A DNA stretch of 48,905 nucleotides from Halanaerobiales bacterium. Lineage in GTDB: Bacteria > Bacillota > Halanaerobiia > B1SED10-174. Each line of letters begins with the position of its first letter. Within the stretch, counting starts at the first letter, position 1. Shown in pieces: positions 20,257-30,066 of this stretch. Location: the NCBI GenBank assembly GCA_003551905.1, contig PUNT01000198.1:1-48905 (forward strand). The letters are read 5' to 3'. The notes under the pieces are model-generated. The model did no database searches, was not told the origin of the DNA, and saw nothing but the letters and a program-made list of their open reading frames with translations. The position numbers were made by a program, and so were the translations under genes.

Positions 20257-20286
20257 AAAAAGCCTGCAGTTTTTACTGCAGGCTTT
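20257..20286 (-). terminator. intrinsic terminator of the gcv/lpd operon
   Basis: Minus strand aaagcctgcagtaaaaactgcaggcttttt. Confidence 0.8.
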
Positions 20287-20290
20287 GAAG

Positions 20291-21658
20291 CTACCTTTTA
20301 GGTGTATGGTAATAATGGCCTTGAGCCATGTGGAAAATCTCACCAACTGCCTCACTGTAGGTAGGATGAGCAAAGATTATTTTTTCCAGATAATCAAGTG
20401 AGACTCCCAGGCGAACTGCTGCTGCTCCCACATGGATTATTTCTGTTGCATCACTGCCTATTATATGCATACCCAGTACTTTATTAGCTCCCCTATCTAC
20501 AATAAGCTTTACCATACCTTCTATATTTCCACTGGTCATGGCTCGGCCCAGCGCACTATAGGGAAATTTGCAGATCTCATAATCCAACCCTCTATCTTTC
20601 GCTTCCTCTTCTGTTAACCCGGCTGTGGCCAGTGGAGGATCAGTGAAGACACTATTGGGTACTCCACTGTAATCCACCGATTTCCCCTGTCCCAATATAT
20701 TATTAACGGCAGTTATACCCTCATAGTATGCTACATGGGCCAACTGATAACCACCAATAACATCACCAGCTGCATAAACACCCAACCATTTGGTCCTCAG
20801 GAATTCATCAACTTCCACTTTACTGTCGAAAGGTAATCCATCTAATGCTGGTATCCGGCCGGCCGATAAAAGCAGGTGCTGACCCTTTTCCATTTTTTCT
20901 TTACCTTTTTGTTCATAGGTTACTTCCACTGAGGTTCCAGATTTGCCAGTTATTTTCTTTACCATTGCTGATGTTTCAATTTTGATTCCCCGTTTTTTGA
21001 GGAAAAATAATAACCTCTTGGCAATCTCCTTGTCAGTTCCTGGAATTACCTGATCCATCATTTCCAAAACCGTTACCTTACTGCCCAGTTTTGCATAGAT
21101 ACATGCCATCTCCAGTCCAATAACTCCTGCACCAATTATTATTAACTCTCTGGGTACTTCTCTTAAATCCAGCGCGCTATTACTGGTTAAAGGGTTAACC
21201 TCCTGAACTCCCTCAATTGGTGGCACTGCATTTTTGCTGCCAGTTGCTATAATAAGGTTTTCTCCCTTAATTTCTTTTCCATCTTTTAATATTATTACTT
21301 TTTCTTCCTCCAGACTGTCAACCTGCCCCCGGGAATTATATACATCTATATTATTAATCTTCATTAACTGTTCTAGCCCTTGCCGCAGTGTACTGCTAAC
21401 TTCATCTTTATAGTCAATCATCTTCCCCATATCCAGTTTTTTCTGTTCCAAAAAAACTCCCATCTTTTCCGCATTTTCAGCTGCAGACCAATGCTTTGCC
21501 CCTTCTACCAGGGTTTTGGTAGGAATACAGCCCCAGTTAAGGCAGGTCCCTCCCAGCTTATCCTCTTCGATGACAGCTACTTTCTTGCCCTCCTGGGCTC
21601 CATGTATTGCTGCCATGTAACCAGCAGGTCCTCCACCAAGAATTAAGATATCATACAT
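20291..21658 (-). CDS. lpdA: dihydrolipoyl dehydrogenase
   Basis: GGGPAGYMAAIHGAQEG, GGTCLNWGCIPTKTL, AAGDVIGG, AHPTYSEAVGE. Confidence 0.93.
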   Translation of the reverse strand: MYDILILGGGPAGYMAAIHGAQEGKKVAVIEEDKLGGTCLNWGCIPTKTLVEGAKHWSAAENAEKMGVFLEQKKLDMGKMIDYKDEVSSTLRQGLEQLMKINNIDVYNSRGQVDSLEEEKVIILKDGKEIKGENLIIATGSKNAVPPIEGVQEVNPLTSNSALDLREVPRELIIIGAGVIGLEMACIYAKLGSKVTVLEMMDQVIPGTDKEIAKRLLFFLKKRGIKIETSAMVKKITGKSGTSVEVTYEQKGKEKMEKGQHLLLSAGRIPALDGLPFDSKVEVDEFLRTKWLGVYAAGDVIGGYQLAHVAYYEGITAVNNILGQGKSVDYSGVPNSVFTDPPLATAGLTEEEAKDRGLDYEICKFPYSALGRAMTSGNIEGMVKLIVDRGANKVLGMHIIGSDATEIIHVGAAAVRLGVSLDYLEKIIFAHPTYSEAVGEIFHMAQGHYYHTPKR

Positions 21659-21663
21659 CTCTA

Positions 21664-22506
21664 CTAATGCCTCCTTTTAAAATTCCAGTTTGGTGTTGAA
21701 TATTTTTTTTGATACAATTCCCTAGCCAGATTCTCTTCTTCCTTTGTAAATCCTTCTTCTATGAAATCAGCCTCAAAAATTTCGGTAAATCCTCTTGTTA
21801 TTGCTCTCTCAACTGGGGCAATAAATTTCAGGTAATTATCCTGCTCCACCCCTTGATTATTTAAGCCACTTTCTATAAGACAGGTAGCCTTGCTATTCAG
21901 TATCCTCTTCAATTTTTCTCTTTTATGGTCATCCATTTTCAGCAGATTCACCAGAATATCATTGCTGGGAAATATAGGTATGGATCCATGTTGTAAAAGG
22001 CAGTCTTTTCTTCTGGTCTGAGCGCTGCCTATAAGTTTTTTATTATTTACAGTCAGTTCATAAGCAGCTGGAGAATCAAAGCAGGCAGCTGATCCACTGG
22101 AGCTTTCAGGGCGAGAGGGAATTAACCTGGCAGGAATGTTTATTTGATTGAGTCCCCTTACTATAGCCTGGCTAAACAATTTGTAGGTATCAACAAGTGT
22201 TCCCTCCAATAGCTGTAATGGCAGAGTAATGCTGTATGTCAATTCATTAATATGAAGAACCCCTCTGCCCCCAGTAGGCCTGCGGATTACATCAATACCT
22301 CTGTTTTTGCAAGTTTCAAGATCTATTTCTTCTATGTCCTGAAAATAACCAAGGCTGAGACAGGCTGGCTGCCACTTATAAAAACGCAGTGTACCTCCTG
22401 ACCTCTTTAGACAGTTACTCAGGAGGCTTTCATCATAAGCCATATTCCAGGCCCCACTATTAACTCCATCAATAATTAATCTCCACCTGTTGTTAACAGC
22501 CCTCAC
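21664..22506 (-). CDS. lipM: lipoate ligase/octanoyltransferase family, LipM-like
   Basis: RRPTGGRGVLHINELTYSI; ACFDSPAAYELTVNNKKLIGSAQTRR...LLQHGSI. Cys in the ACFD motif corresponds in position to the LipM catalytic Cys. Confidence 0.78.
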   Translation of the reverse strand: MRAVNNRWRLIIDGVNSGAWNMAYDESLLSNCLKRSGGTLRFYKWQPACLSLGYFQDIEEIDLETCKNRGIDVIRRPTGGRGVLHINELTYSITLPLQLLEGTLVDTYKLFSQAIVRGLNQINIPARLIPSRPESSSGSAACFDSPAAYELTVNNKKLIGSAQTRRKDCLLQHGSIPIFPSNDILVNLLKMDDHKREKLKRILNSKATCLIESGLNNQGVEQDNYLKFIAPVERAITRGFTEIFEADFIEEGFTKEEENLARELYQKKYSTPNWNFKRRH

Positions 22507-23486
22507 ACTTTCTCCTCCTGCCTGGTACCGGAAAATATTCTTCCCAGCGCTTCTTTTAACTCCCCCGAATGCAAAGAATGAGGATAGTTATAAATATCTC
22601 TACCCGGTCTTTCATTATAAAAAGGACGGTTACACCCGGAACATCCAGATGTCTGAAAGGCTTCTCCTCTAATAATTGTTTCAATTTCCTGCCGGGGTCT
22701 TCCCCAGTCTAATAAAAACCCCTTGGAGTCAAAAACAATCTTGTGAATATTCAATCGGCCAGTTTTCAGTAAATATCTGGCGGCCTGAAGTCTGCGGTAA
22801 TAGTTGAGAGAAGGAGGCTGTACTTCTGCCATGGGAGTTCCTTTCAATGGCGTGAAAGCAAATAAACCTATCTCAATATTCCTGGACAGTAAATAGTCTA
22901 TAAGGAAAATCATGTCTCTTTCTTCTTCTCCCAATCCAGCAATTAGATGAGTGGTTATTCTATTAGAAAAACTGGTAGCTAGAGTTTCCAGGAGGTAAAG
23001 AGTTTTCTCCCAGCTAATCCCTTTTATTTTTTTCATCAACTCCGGGCTGGCACAATCCAGGGCCAGGGAGATCCGGTCAAACCCTGCTTCTAATAAAGCT
23101 TCTCCCTCTGAAAAATTCCTGATAACAGTAGAAGCATTAACCCTGATACCCTCCTCCACCAGTTCTTTCCCCAGGTTCAGTAGTCTATTGTGATTCTCCT
23201 TTTCACCGGTAACCTGAAAACAAACTCTCTTAATATTCCCATCCCGGTAAACAGTAAAAATCTTCTCACGAACCTCTTCCCATGGGTACAAGGGCCATGT
23301 AACTCGGGATAAAAATGGTCTGCTGATGCTTTTCAGTGATCTAGAACAAAACTTACAGTGATAAGGACATTTTTCTCCCAGCAACAAGTAAGCAGTCTCC
23401 GGCAATACATCAACCTGTTTTCTGGTTAGATTAAGGGCTACTGCTGTTCCTGCCGAAACTCCTACCAGTTCCATAAGGCACAACAC
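22503..23486 (-). CDS. radical SAM protein, candidate LipS1-type lipoyl synthase subunit
   Basis: CPYHCKFC cluster motif, TIM-barrel-like body, C-terminal SGCSGCNRPFYNERPG. Overlaps the lipM start (ATGA). Context in the gcv operon. Confidence 0.75.
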   Translation of the reverse strand: MLCLMELVGVSAGTAVALNLTRKQVDVLPETAYLLLGEKCPYHCKFCSRSLKSISRPFLSRVTWPLYPWEEVREKIFTVYRDGNIKRVCFQVTGEKENHNRLLNLGKELVEEGIRVNASTVIRNFSEGEALLEAGFDRISLALDCASPELMKKIKGISWEKTLYLLETLATSFSNRITTHLIAGLGEEERDMIFLIDYLLSRNIEIGLFAFTPLKGTPMAEVQPPSLNYYRRLQAARYLLKTGRLNIHKIVFDSKGFLLDWGRPRQEIETIIRGEAFQTSGCSGCNRPFYNERPGRDIYNYPHSLHSGELKEALGRIFSGTRQEEKV

Positions 23487-24292
23487 TCCCTGCTAATAAG
23501 GGGATTTTCTGTAGTAACAATAGGTTTCACTATCCCCTGAAAACCTATTTCCAGAACACCTCTATCAATTATTTCTCTGTATGTGCCCCCTGGACGCATG
23601 CAACCCAAAATCAAGGGAACCCTGTCCAATTTTTTACGCAGATTCTCCATGAGACTAAGAACTTTTTCTCTATCCGGGGGAAGCTCATTTCGGGAAATGG
23701 GTATATATATTAAAAGAACCAATGCCGCTGGAGGGTTTTCTTTTAAGAATTCTGCTATCTCCAGTTCTCCCTGAAAGTTTTCTCCCAGCCCAATAAGCAG
23801 GTGGGGAACAACTTTACATCTTTCCCGCAACAACAGGTAACTTTTCTGATAATCATATACCGTATTATCAAGCCCCAGAACCTTTTTAATAACCATATCG
23901 TCACCGTGCAGATCCTGAGATACAGTATGAGCATATCTGCATATCAATTCTGCTTCTTTCTGACTTACAAGACCAGCATGAATATTAAGTTTAAATCTTT
24001 GAGATAGACAAGCCAGTTTCTCCTCTTCAGGAAGTATTACTTTTCCTTCAATATCACATCCTCCACTCAGGAGTATGCTCTTTACTGCTGTTTCTTGTTC
24101 TAGATTCAATCTTTCTAGAGGAAGCATGTTCTGCAAAAAATGTCCCCTACAGTGAGCACATCCTAAAGCACAAAAATCTCCTGTAGTGGATATGGGCTGG
24201 GTTAGAGAAGGATAAAAGAATACTGGCCTTAATGCCTGAGGCCGCAGGAAACCTGCGGCCCCGGCATTAATCATCAACTCTCCGGCTGCCAT
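23462..24292 (-). CDS. radical SAM protein, candidate LipS2-type lipoyl synthase subunit
   Basis: [17 protein letters not shown] (CxxxCxxC), GCMRPGG, C-terminal RECCA. Context in the gcv operon. Confidence 0.75.
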   Translation of the reverse strand: MAAGELMINAGAAGFLRPQALRPVFFYPSLTQPISTTGDFCALGCAHCRGHFLQNMLPLERLNLEQETAVKSILLSGGCDIEGKVILPEEEKLACLSQRFKLNIHAGLVSQKEAELICRYAHTVSQDLHGDDMVIKKVLGLDNTVYDYQKSYLLLRERCKVVPHLLIGLGENFQGELEIAEFLKENPPAALVLLIYIPISRNELPPDREKVLSLMENLRKKLDRVPLILGCMRPGGTYREIIDRGVLEIGFQGIVKPIVTTENPLISRECCALWNW

Positions 24293-25731
24293 TTTAGAAC
24301 CGGTTCCCTGGCAGCTTTTGTTTCATCTAGCCTGCGAACTGGTGTATTAAATGGCGATTCCCGGATCCTATCTGGATCATCCTGGGCCATCTCAGCAATC
24401 TTTTCCATTACCTGAATAAATTCATTCAGTGTTTCCAAAGATTCAGTCTCAGTTGGCTCAATCATTAAAGCTTCCTCAACTATCAGGGGAAAATATACTG
24501 TGGGCGGGTGAATATTGAAATCCAGCAACATTTTGGCAATATCCCTGGTTGTTATTCCATGATCCTTTTTCTGCTTGCTGCCGGAAAGAACAAATTCATG
24601 CATACATCTTCTCTGATAAGGGAGGTCATAGGTCATTTTCAGCTTTTCCATGAGGTAATTAGCATTGAGAACAGCATCTTCACTAACCCGTTTCAAGCCA
24701 TCCGGCCCCATCATCCTGATGTAGGTATAAGCTTTTACAACTACACCAAAATTACCATAAAAAGACCGGACCTTGCCAATGGAATCAGGGAGATCATAGT
24801 TAAAATAGAGTTTTTCCCCATCTTCTTCAACTACAGGCACCGGCAAAAATGGCACCAGTTTTTCTTTCACGCCAACCGGTCCAGAGCCCGGCCCGCCTCC
24901 CCCATGTGGGGTGGCAAATGTTTTGTGAAGATTGTAATGAATTACATCAAATCCCATATCTCCTGGACGCGAATATCCCATAATCGCATTGGCATTAGCC
25001 CCATCATAGTACAACAGAGCGCCAACTCCGTGCACCAGTTGACAAATCTCTTCAATATTCTCATCATACAATCCCAGGGTATTGGGATTTGTCAGCATGA
25101 GACCGGCTACATCTTCATCTAGAACCTCTTTGAGAGCTTCCAGATCTACACACCCTTTTTCATCAGAAGGTATTTCCACCACATCATAACCACACATGGT
25201 AACAGAAGCCGGGTTGGTTCCATGGGCTGAATCAGGTATGATTATAGTTTTTCGAGGGTTACCATTCTTTTTATGATAAGCCCTTATAAGCATGAGACCG
25301 GTAAGCTCTCCATGTGCTCCAGCAGCTGGTTGTAAAGTAGTCTTGTCCATTCCACCTATCTGACAGAGATATTCTTCAATATCTTTAAGAAGGCGCATAG
25401 CCCCCTGAACCATTTCTTCTTTTTGATAGGGGTGAAGTGCAGCAAACCCTTGCAACCTGGCAACATCTTCGTTAATCTTGGGATTATATTTCATGGTACA
25501 TGAACCAAGAGGGTAAAAACCAGTGTCGACACCATGATTCATCTGGGAAAGATTAACATAATGCCTGACCACTTCACTCTCTGATATTTCCGGCAGTGCT
25601 GCCTTTTCTTTCCGCAAAGACTTTTCCGGTAAAAGATCTGCTAGTTTCTGGCTGGGGACATCCAGGGGAGGAAGAGAATAACCCCGGTTACCTTTTCTAC
25701 TCTTCTCAAAGATCAACTTTTCCCCTTTCAT
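24274..25731 (-). CDS. gcvPB: glycine dehydrogenase (decarboxylating) subunit 2
   Basis: 485 aa; [37 protein letters not shown]-lysine motif. Confidence 0.96.
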   Translation of the reverse strand: MKGEKLIFEKSRKGNRGYSLPPLDVPSQKLADLLPEKSLRKEKAALPEISESEVVRHYVNLSQMNHGVDTGFYPLGSCTMKYNPKINEDVARLQGFAALHPYQKEEMVQGAMRLLKDIEEYLCQIGGMDKTTLQPAAGAHGELTGLMLIRAYHKKNGNPRKTIIIPDSAHGTNPASVTMCGYDVVEIPSDEKGCVDLEALKEVLDEDVAGLMLTNPNTLGLYDENIEEICQLVHGVGALLYYDGANANAIMGYSRPGDMGFDVIHYNLHKTFATPHGGGGPGSGPVGVKEKLVPFLPVPVVEEDGEKLYFNYDLPDSIGKVRSFYGNFGVVVKAYTYIRMMGPDGLKRVSEDAVLNANYLMEKLKMTYDLPYQRRCMHEFVLSGSKQKKDHGITTRDIAKMLLDFNIHPPTVYFPLIVEEALMIEPTETESLETLNEFIQVMEKIAEMAQDDPDRIRESPFNTPVRRLDETKAAREPVLKWQPES

Positions 25732-27081
25732 CTAAATCCCCTCCAATGCATTCAAAAATTTATCCATCTCTTCTTTTGTTCGCTTCTCAGTTACACAGAC
25801 TAGGAAATGGTTTTCAAGTTCATTATAAAACCTCTTCAAATCAATCCCCGGCAATATACCTTGTTCCATCATCTTCTTTTCAACACTATCCCAGCTCTTT
25901 TTGGTTTTTACAACAAACTCTTTAAATACAGGTCCTTCAAATGCCAGGTCAAACCCGGATATTTCCTTAATCCCTTTCTGAAGATAACTGGTTTTTTGCA
26001 AGCATTGCTCTGCTACCTCAGTTATACCTTCTCTGCCCATTAGGCTCATATACACAGCTGCGGCCAAAGCATTAAGGGCTTGATTGGAGCAAATGTTAGA
26101 AGTGGCTCGGTGTCGCCTGATATGCTGTTCTCTAGTTTGCATTGTCATGACAAATCCTCGCTGCCCTTCAACATCTTCTGTTATCCCGATGATCCGCCCG
26201 GGCATTTTTCGCAAGAGTTTATCCCTGGCTGCAAAGAAACCCAGGTGAGGGCCGCCAAAAGAAAGGGGATTGCCAAGAGGCTGACCTTCACCAACAGCAA
26301 TATCACACCCATATTCTCCCGGAGGTTTTAATAGTCCCAGTGAAATTGGATCCAGAGCAGCAACAAAGAGAGTTTTTGTTAAATTACCTGTAATCTGGCC
26401 AACCTTTTCTGTATTCTCTATTAGCCCGAAGAAATTCGGTTGCTGTATTATTACTGCTGCAGTTTTTTTATCTGCACTTTTTTCCAGAAGATCATAATCT
26501 GTGAGACCATCTTTAAAAGGAATTTCCACAATTTCCAGACCAATGGCATCAGCATAAGTCTGAACAACCTGCCGATATTCCGGGTGTACAGTTCTGCTTA
26601 TCATTATTTTATTCTGTCGGGTAGATCCATGGGCCATCCAGGCAGATTCTGCCAGGGCAGAGCCTCCATCGTACATAGAAGCGTTGGCAACATCCAGGCC
26701 AGTCAATAAACAAATCATACTCTGAAATTCAAATATATTCTGCAATGTGCCCTGGCTTACCTCAGGCTGATAAGGAGTATAAGCAGTATAAAATTCACTG
26801 CGAGAAATAATGTGGTCCACAGCTGATGGAATGTAATGATCTGCCACCCCACCACCCAGGAAAGAAACTAATTCTGCAGTTGACTGATTCTCACCTGCCA
26901 ATCCTTCTAGATGTTTTCTTGCTTCCATCTCTGAAAGTGCAGGTGGTAGATCCAGGGACCCCTGAAAACGAACCCCGGGAGGAATACAGCAATTAAACAA
27001 TTCTTCAACACTCTGTAGACCGATTTCCTCCAGCATCCTTTTCCGTGTTTGGTCAGTCTGGGGTAAATAATGTTTTCCCAA
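25732..27081 (-). CDS. gcvPA: glycine dehydrogenase (decarboxylating) subunit 1
   Basis: 449 aa; YTPYQPEVSQGTLQNIFEFQ, MYDGGSALAE, GGPHLGFFA. Confidence 0.96.
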   Translation of the reverse strand: MGKHYLPQTDQTRKRMLEEIGLQSVEELFNCCIPPGVRFQGSLDLPPALSEMEARKHLEGLAGENQSTAELVSFLGGGVADHYIPSAVDHIISRSEFYTAYTPYQPEVSQGTLQNIFEFQSMICLLTGLDVANASMYDGGSALAESAWMAHGSTRQNKIMISRTVHPEYRQVVQTYADAIGLEIVEIPFKDGLTDYDLLEKSADKKTAAVIIQQPNFFGLIENTEKVGQITGNLTKTLFVAALDPISLGLLKPPGEYGCDIAVGEGQPLGNPLSFGGPHLGFFAARDKLLRKMPGRIIGITEDVEGQRGFVMTMQTREQHIRRHRATSNICSNQALNALAAAVYMSLMGREGITEVAEQCLQKTSYLQKGIKEISGFDLAFEGPVFKEFVVKTKKSWDSVEKKMMEQGILPGIDLKRFYNELENHFLVCVTEKRTKEEMDKFLNALEGI

Positions 27082-27090
27082 TTATATCAC

Positions 27091-27465
27091 CTACTCTATA
27101 GTTTTTTCATAAGTTTGATTATCCATTAATTGGTCCAGTTGAGACTCATCTCGAATTTCAATGACAACTACCCACCCATCACCATAAGGATCTTCGTTTA
27201 TTAGTTCTGGATTATCATTGAGTTTTTCGTTTACACCTGCTATTTTTCCATCTACCGGCATGAACAGGTCTGAAACCGTTTTAACCGATTCAATCACTCC
27301 AAATGATTCTCCCATTTCATATTCTTCACCTTCTTCAGGCAGCTCCAGAAAAACTACATCTCCTAGCTGATCCTGAGCATAATTAGTTACCCCTATATAA
27401 GCTTTCCCGTTTTCAACTCTTACCCATTCATGATCTTCAGTGTACTTAAGATTTTCTGGGTACAT
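27091..27465 (-). CDS. gcvH: glycine cleavage system H protein
   Basis: 124 aa; GVIESVKTVSDLFMPVDG with lipoylation lysine. Confidence 0.96.
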   Translation of the reverse strand: MYPENLKYTEDHEWVRVENGKAYIGVTNYAQDQLGDVVFLELPEEGEEYEMGESFGVIESVKTVSDLFMPVDGKIAGVNEKLNDNPELINEDPYGDGWVVVIEIRDESQLDQLMDNQTYEKTIE

Positions 27466-27470
27466 AATTA

Positions 27471-28577
27471 TTACCTCCTTTTTCTTTTATAAAATGGTAA
27501 TTTAACTGTTTTCCCTCTTAACAGTCTTTTTCTTATCCTTACATCCACTGTTTTATCCGGCTCACTATACTCCCTGTTCACCAATCCTATACCTAAATTT
27601 TTTTCCAGTGTCGGACTAAAAGTCCCACTGGTTATAGTGCCAATCTCCTCTCCTGACACTTCAATGGGATATCCTTGCCTGGGAATACCTCGATCCAGCA
27701 TCTCTATTCCAATTATTTTTCTTTTCACCCCTTCTTCCACCACTTCTTGCAAGCTTTCACAGCCAATAAAATTATCTTTTTCCAGGTCAACAAATATTTT
27801 CATTCCCGCTTCCAGAGGATTTATTTCTGGACTTAGCTCATGCCCATAAAGAGGCATTCCCGCCTCAAAACGTAGTGTATCTCTGCACCCTAATCCACAT
27901 GGAGCAAGACCAAAATCTTTTCCTGCCTCCATAATGAGGTCAAATATACCTGGGGTATCTTGACTCTTGCAGTAGATTTCGAATCCATCTTCACCAGTAT
28001 ATCCTGTTCTGGAAACAGTGCAAAGATATTCGCCTACACTACCTGTATTGCTAAAACGGAAAAATTTAATTTGGCTCAGGTCTTCATTATATACTTTTTG
28101 CAAAATGTTTTCAGCTTCCGGACCTTGAATAGCCAGTTGTCCTATCTCATACGATTTATCAACAATGTCTACTTCATACTTACTCAAATTCTCTTTGATC
28201 CATTGATAATCCTTGTCTTTGTTAGCAGCATTAACAACCAGCAAATAATTATCTTCGCCATACCTATAAACCAGCAAATCATCAACAACCCCCCCATCAT
28301 GATAACAGATGGGAGTATAGAGTACCTTGCCATCTTCAAGTTTTTTGGCATTATTGGCAATCAGCATTTGAACAGCTGGAAAAGCATCCGGTCCTATTAT
28401 TTCTATCTCTCCCATATGAGATACGTCAAAAATTCCTGCCCGTTCTCTAACAGCCCGGTGTTCCTCGATTATTCCAGTATATTGAACAGGCAATGCCCAG
28501 CCGAAATAATCAACCATCTTCCCTCCCAATTCTTTGTGCCGCTCATAAAGGGGCGTTTTTTTATTTTCCCCACTCAT
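27471..28577 (-). CDS. gcvT: glycine cleavage system T protein (aminomethyltransferase)
   Basis: FDVSHMGEIEI, GYTGEDGFEIY, GLGCRDTLRFEAGMPLYGHEL. ATG at 28577 after ggaggtg preferred to the ORF start at 28592. Confidence 0.95.
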   Translation of the reverse strand: MSGENKKTPLYERHKELGGKMVDYFGWALPVQYTGIIEEHRAVRERAGIFDVSHMGEIEIIGPDAFPAVQMLIANNAKKLEDGKVLYTPICYHDGGVVDDLLVYRYGEDNYLLVVNAANKDKDYQWIKENLSKYEVDIVDKSYEIGQLAIQGPEAENILQKVYNEDLSQIKFFRFSNTGSVGEYLCTVSRTGYTGEDGFEIYCKSQDTPGIFDLIMEAGKDFGLAPCGLGCRDTLRFEAGMPLYGHELSPEINPLEAGMKIFVDLEKDNFIGCESLQEVVEEGVKRKIIGIEMLDRGIPRQGYPIEVSGEEIGTITSGTFSPTLEKNLGIGLVNREYSEPDKTVDVRIRKRLLRGKTVKLPFYKRKRR

Positions 28578-28592
28578 ATTATACACCTCCAT

Positions 28593-28637
28593 AAATAAAA
28601 ATGGACACAGTTGTCGACCTGGCCGACTCCTCTGTCC
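28593..28637 (-). promoter_or_regulatory. candidate terminator/expression platform of the glycine riboswitch
   Basis: Minus strand GGACA-gagga-GTCG-gccaggt-CGAC-aactg-TGTCC-ATTTTTATTT. The 5' GGACA belongs to the aptamer-2 conserved AAGGACAGAGG. Confidence 0.5.
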
Positions 28638-28805
28638 TTTTACCTGAGAGATTACCTTTAAGGCTGCCCCGTCGGTGCCAGCTTAAAAGCTGGAACTCTC
28701 CAGAGTCCTGTCCAGAAACGGTCCTGAAACCTGAGCGTTTCTTTAGAGGTTGCCAACCACTAAATTACGCCTTCGGTGCTAAAAAAAGCTCTCCCGTCCC
28801 TTTCA
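28625..28805 (-). promoter_or_regulatory. tandem glycine riboswitch (two aptamers)
   Basis: Minus strand: ...gggagagc...gcaccgaagg...aaacgctcagg...aggacc... then ...ctggagag...gcaccgacggggcagcc...aatctctcaggtaaaaggacagagg. Directly upstream of gcvT. Confidence 0.95.
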
Positions 28806-28868
28806 TCCAGTCTATATTTGGTCTTTGTTTAAATAATTCTTCTATTTATAAAAAACTCCTGCACGAAA

Positions 28869-29501
28869 CTAGGAAAGAGGATAACTCTTACACTCTTTCT
28901 TGACTGGACACATTTCGCAACTTGGTTTCCGGGCATTACAGGTCTTTCTCCCATGTGCTATGAGGAGGTGATGAAGATCGATTATTTCCTCTTCAGGAAA
29001 CATCCCCACTACCTCATCTTCAACTTCCAGAGGAGTTTTCCCTTTGCTCAAACCCAGACGGCGAAGGACACGAAATACATGGGTATCAACAGCAAACGCT
29101 GGCTTGTTAAAACCAACTGATAGCATAACATTTGCCCCTTTTCGCCCTATCCCCGGTAACCTCATCAAATCTTCCCGGGAATCGGGTATCTCGCCCCCAA
29201 ATTCCTCCATCAGCATCCTGGCTGCAGCAATTAAGGCCCTGGCTTTATTCCTATAAAGACCTGTACCTTTTATGAGTTCAATAACTTCATCCTCACAGGC
29301 TGTTGCTAGCTTCTCTGCCTCCGGAAATTGGAGAAAAAGTCCTTCTGTTACCCTGTTAACCTGTTTATCTGTTGTCTGGGCAGAAAGAATTATGGCTACC
29401 AGAAGTTGAAATTTGTTTTCATATTGTAAAGCTGTCCTGAGTTGACCATAGTGGTTTTTCAATTTATCAAATATAAGTTTACCCTTATCTCTCTTATTCA
29501 A
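28869..29501 (-). CDS. nth: endonuclease III
   Basis: LLVAIILSAQTTDKQVN, LPGIGRKGANVML, FAVDTHVFRVLRRLG, C-X6-C-X2-C-X5-C cluster (CNARKPSCEMCPVKKEC). TTG at 29501 with agggggaaaa upstream is more plausible than the ATG at 29585, which abuts the divergent gene. Confidence 0.9.
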   Translation of the reverse strand: MNKRDKGKLIFDKLKNHYGQLRTALQYENKFQLLVAIILSAQTTDKQVNRVTEGLFLQFPEAEKLATACEDEVIELIKGTGLYRNKARALIAAARMLMEEFGGEIPDSREDLMRLPGIGRKGANVMLSVGFNKPAFAVDTHVFRVLRRLGLSKGKTPLEVEDEVVGMFPEEEIIDLHHLLIAHGRKTCNARKPSCEMCPVKKECKSYPLS

Positions 29502-29585
29502 TTTTGTTTTCCCCCTATAAATTGCCAGTACTATTGCTAGAGATTTTTTGTTATAATGGTTGCAATCTTTGTAAGGAGGTGGCAT

Positions 29586-30041
29586 ATGATTAGAAATATT
29601 TTCCTAGCAGCTGTAATAACCATACTCTTACCAGTTTTATTGCTAACCACTACAGCATCTGCAAGCCCCCAGATAACTCAAGATGATGAAAAATTAGATG
29701 TCCTGGCTCGCATTATATATGCCGAGGCGCGAGGTGAACCATATATTGGCCAGGTAGCTGTTGGAGCCGTAGTCTTAAACCGGGTAAAAAGTCCAGAGTT
29801 TCCTAACACTATACTGGATGTTATTTACCAGCCTCTGGCCTTCCAACCAGTTCAAACAGGCTGTTTTTACCTGAATCCTAACACACATGCATACAAGGCT
29901 GCCCGAGAAGCACTAACGGGACATGATCCAACAGATGGAGCTCTATATTTCTACAATCCGGACAAGGTAACAAATCCCTATAACTGGATATGGAGCAGGC
30001 CGGTATCTTTTAGAATAGGCAACCATCTTTTCTGCCATTAA
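29586..30041 (+). CDS. cell wall hydrolase (SleB/Hydrolase_2 family), secreted
   Basis: Signal peptide; LARIIYAEARGEPYIGQVAVGAVVLNRVKSPEFPNTI... ATG at 29586 with aaggaggtgg RBS. Confidence 0.88.
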   Translation: MIRNIFLAAVITILLPVLLLTTTASASPQITQDDEKLDVLARIIYAEARGEPYIGQVAVGAVVLNRVKSPEFPNTILDVIYQPLAFQPVQTGCFYLNPNTHAYKAAREALTGHDPTDGALYFYNPDKVTNPYNWIWSRPVSFRIGNHLFCH

Positions 30042-30066
30042 GGAACCCCCTCAGGGGGTTCCTTAA
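30040..30066. terminator. bidirectional intrinsic terminator
   Basis: aaggaaccccctcagggggttcctta between convergent genes. Confidence 0.75.

Noticed and set aside
20170-20373. 67-aa minus-strand ORF overlapping the lpd 3' end
   Set aside because: Overlaps lpdA in another frame and the operon terminator; no coding evidence.
24508-25122. 204-aa plus-strand ORF antisense to gcvPB
   Set aside because: Antisense shadow of a highly conserved gene; no start context or recognisable domain.
27960-28598. 212-aa plus-strand ORF antisense to gcvT
   Set aside because: Antisense shadow; Ile/Phe-rich translation without domain features.
28601-28903. ORF of 100 aa on the plus strand
   Set aside because: Lies antisense across the tandem glycine riboswitch; explained by the structured RNA, no homologous-looking protein sequence.
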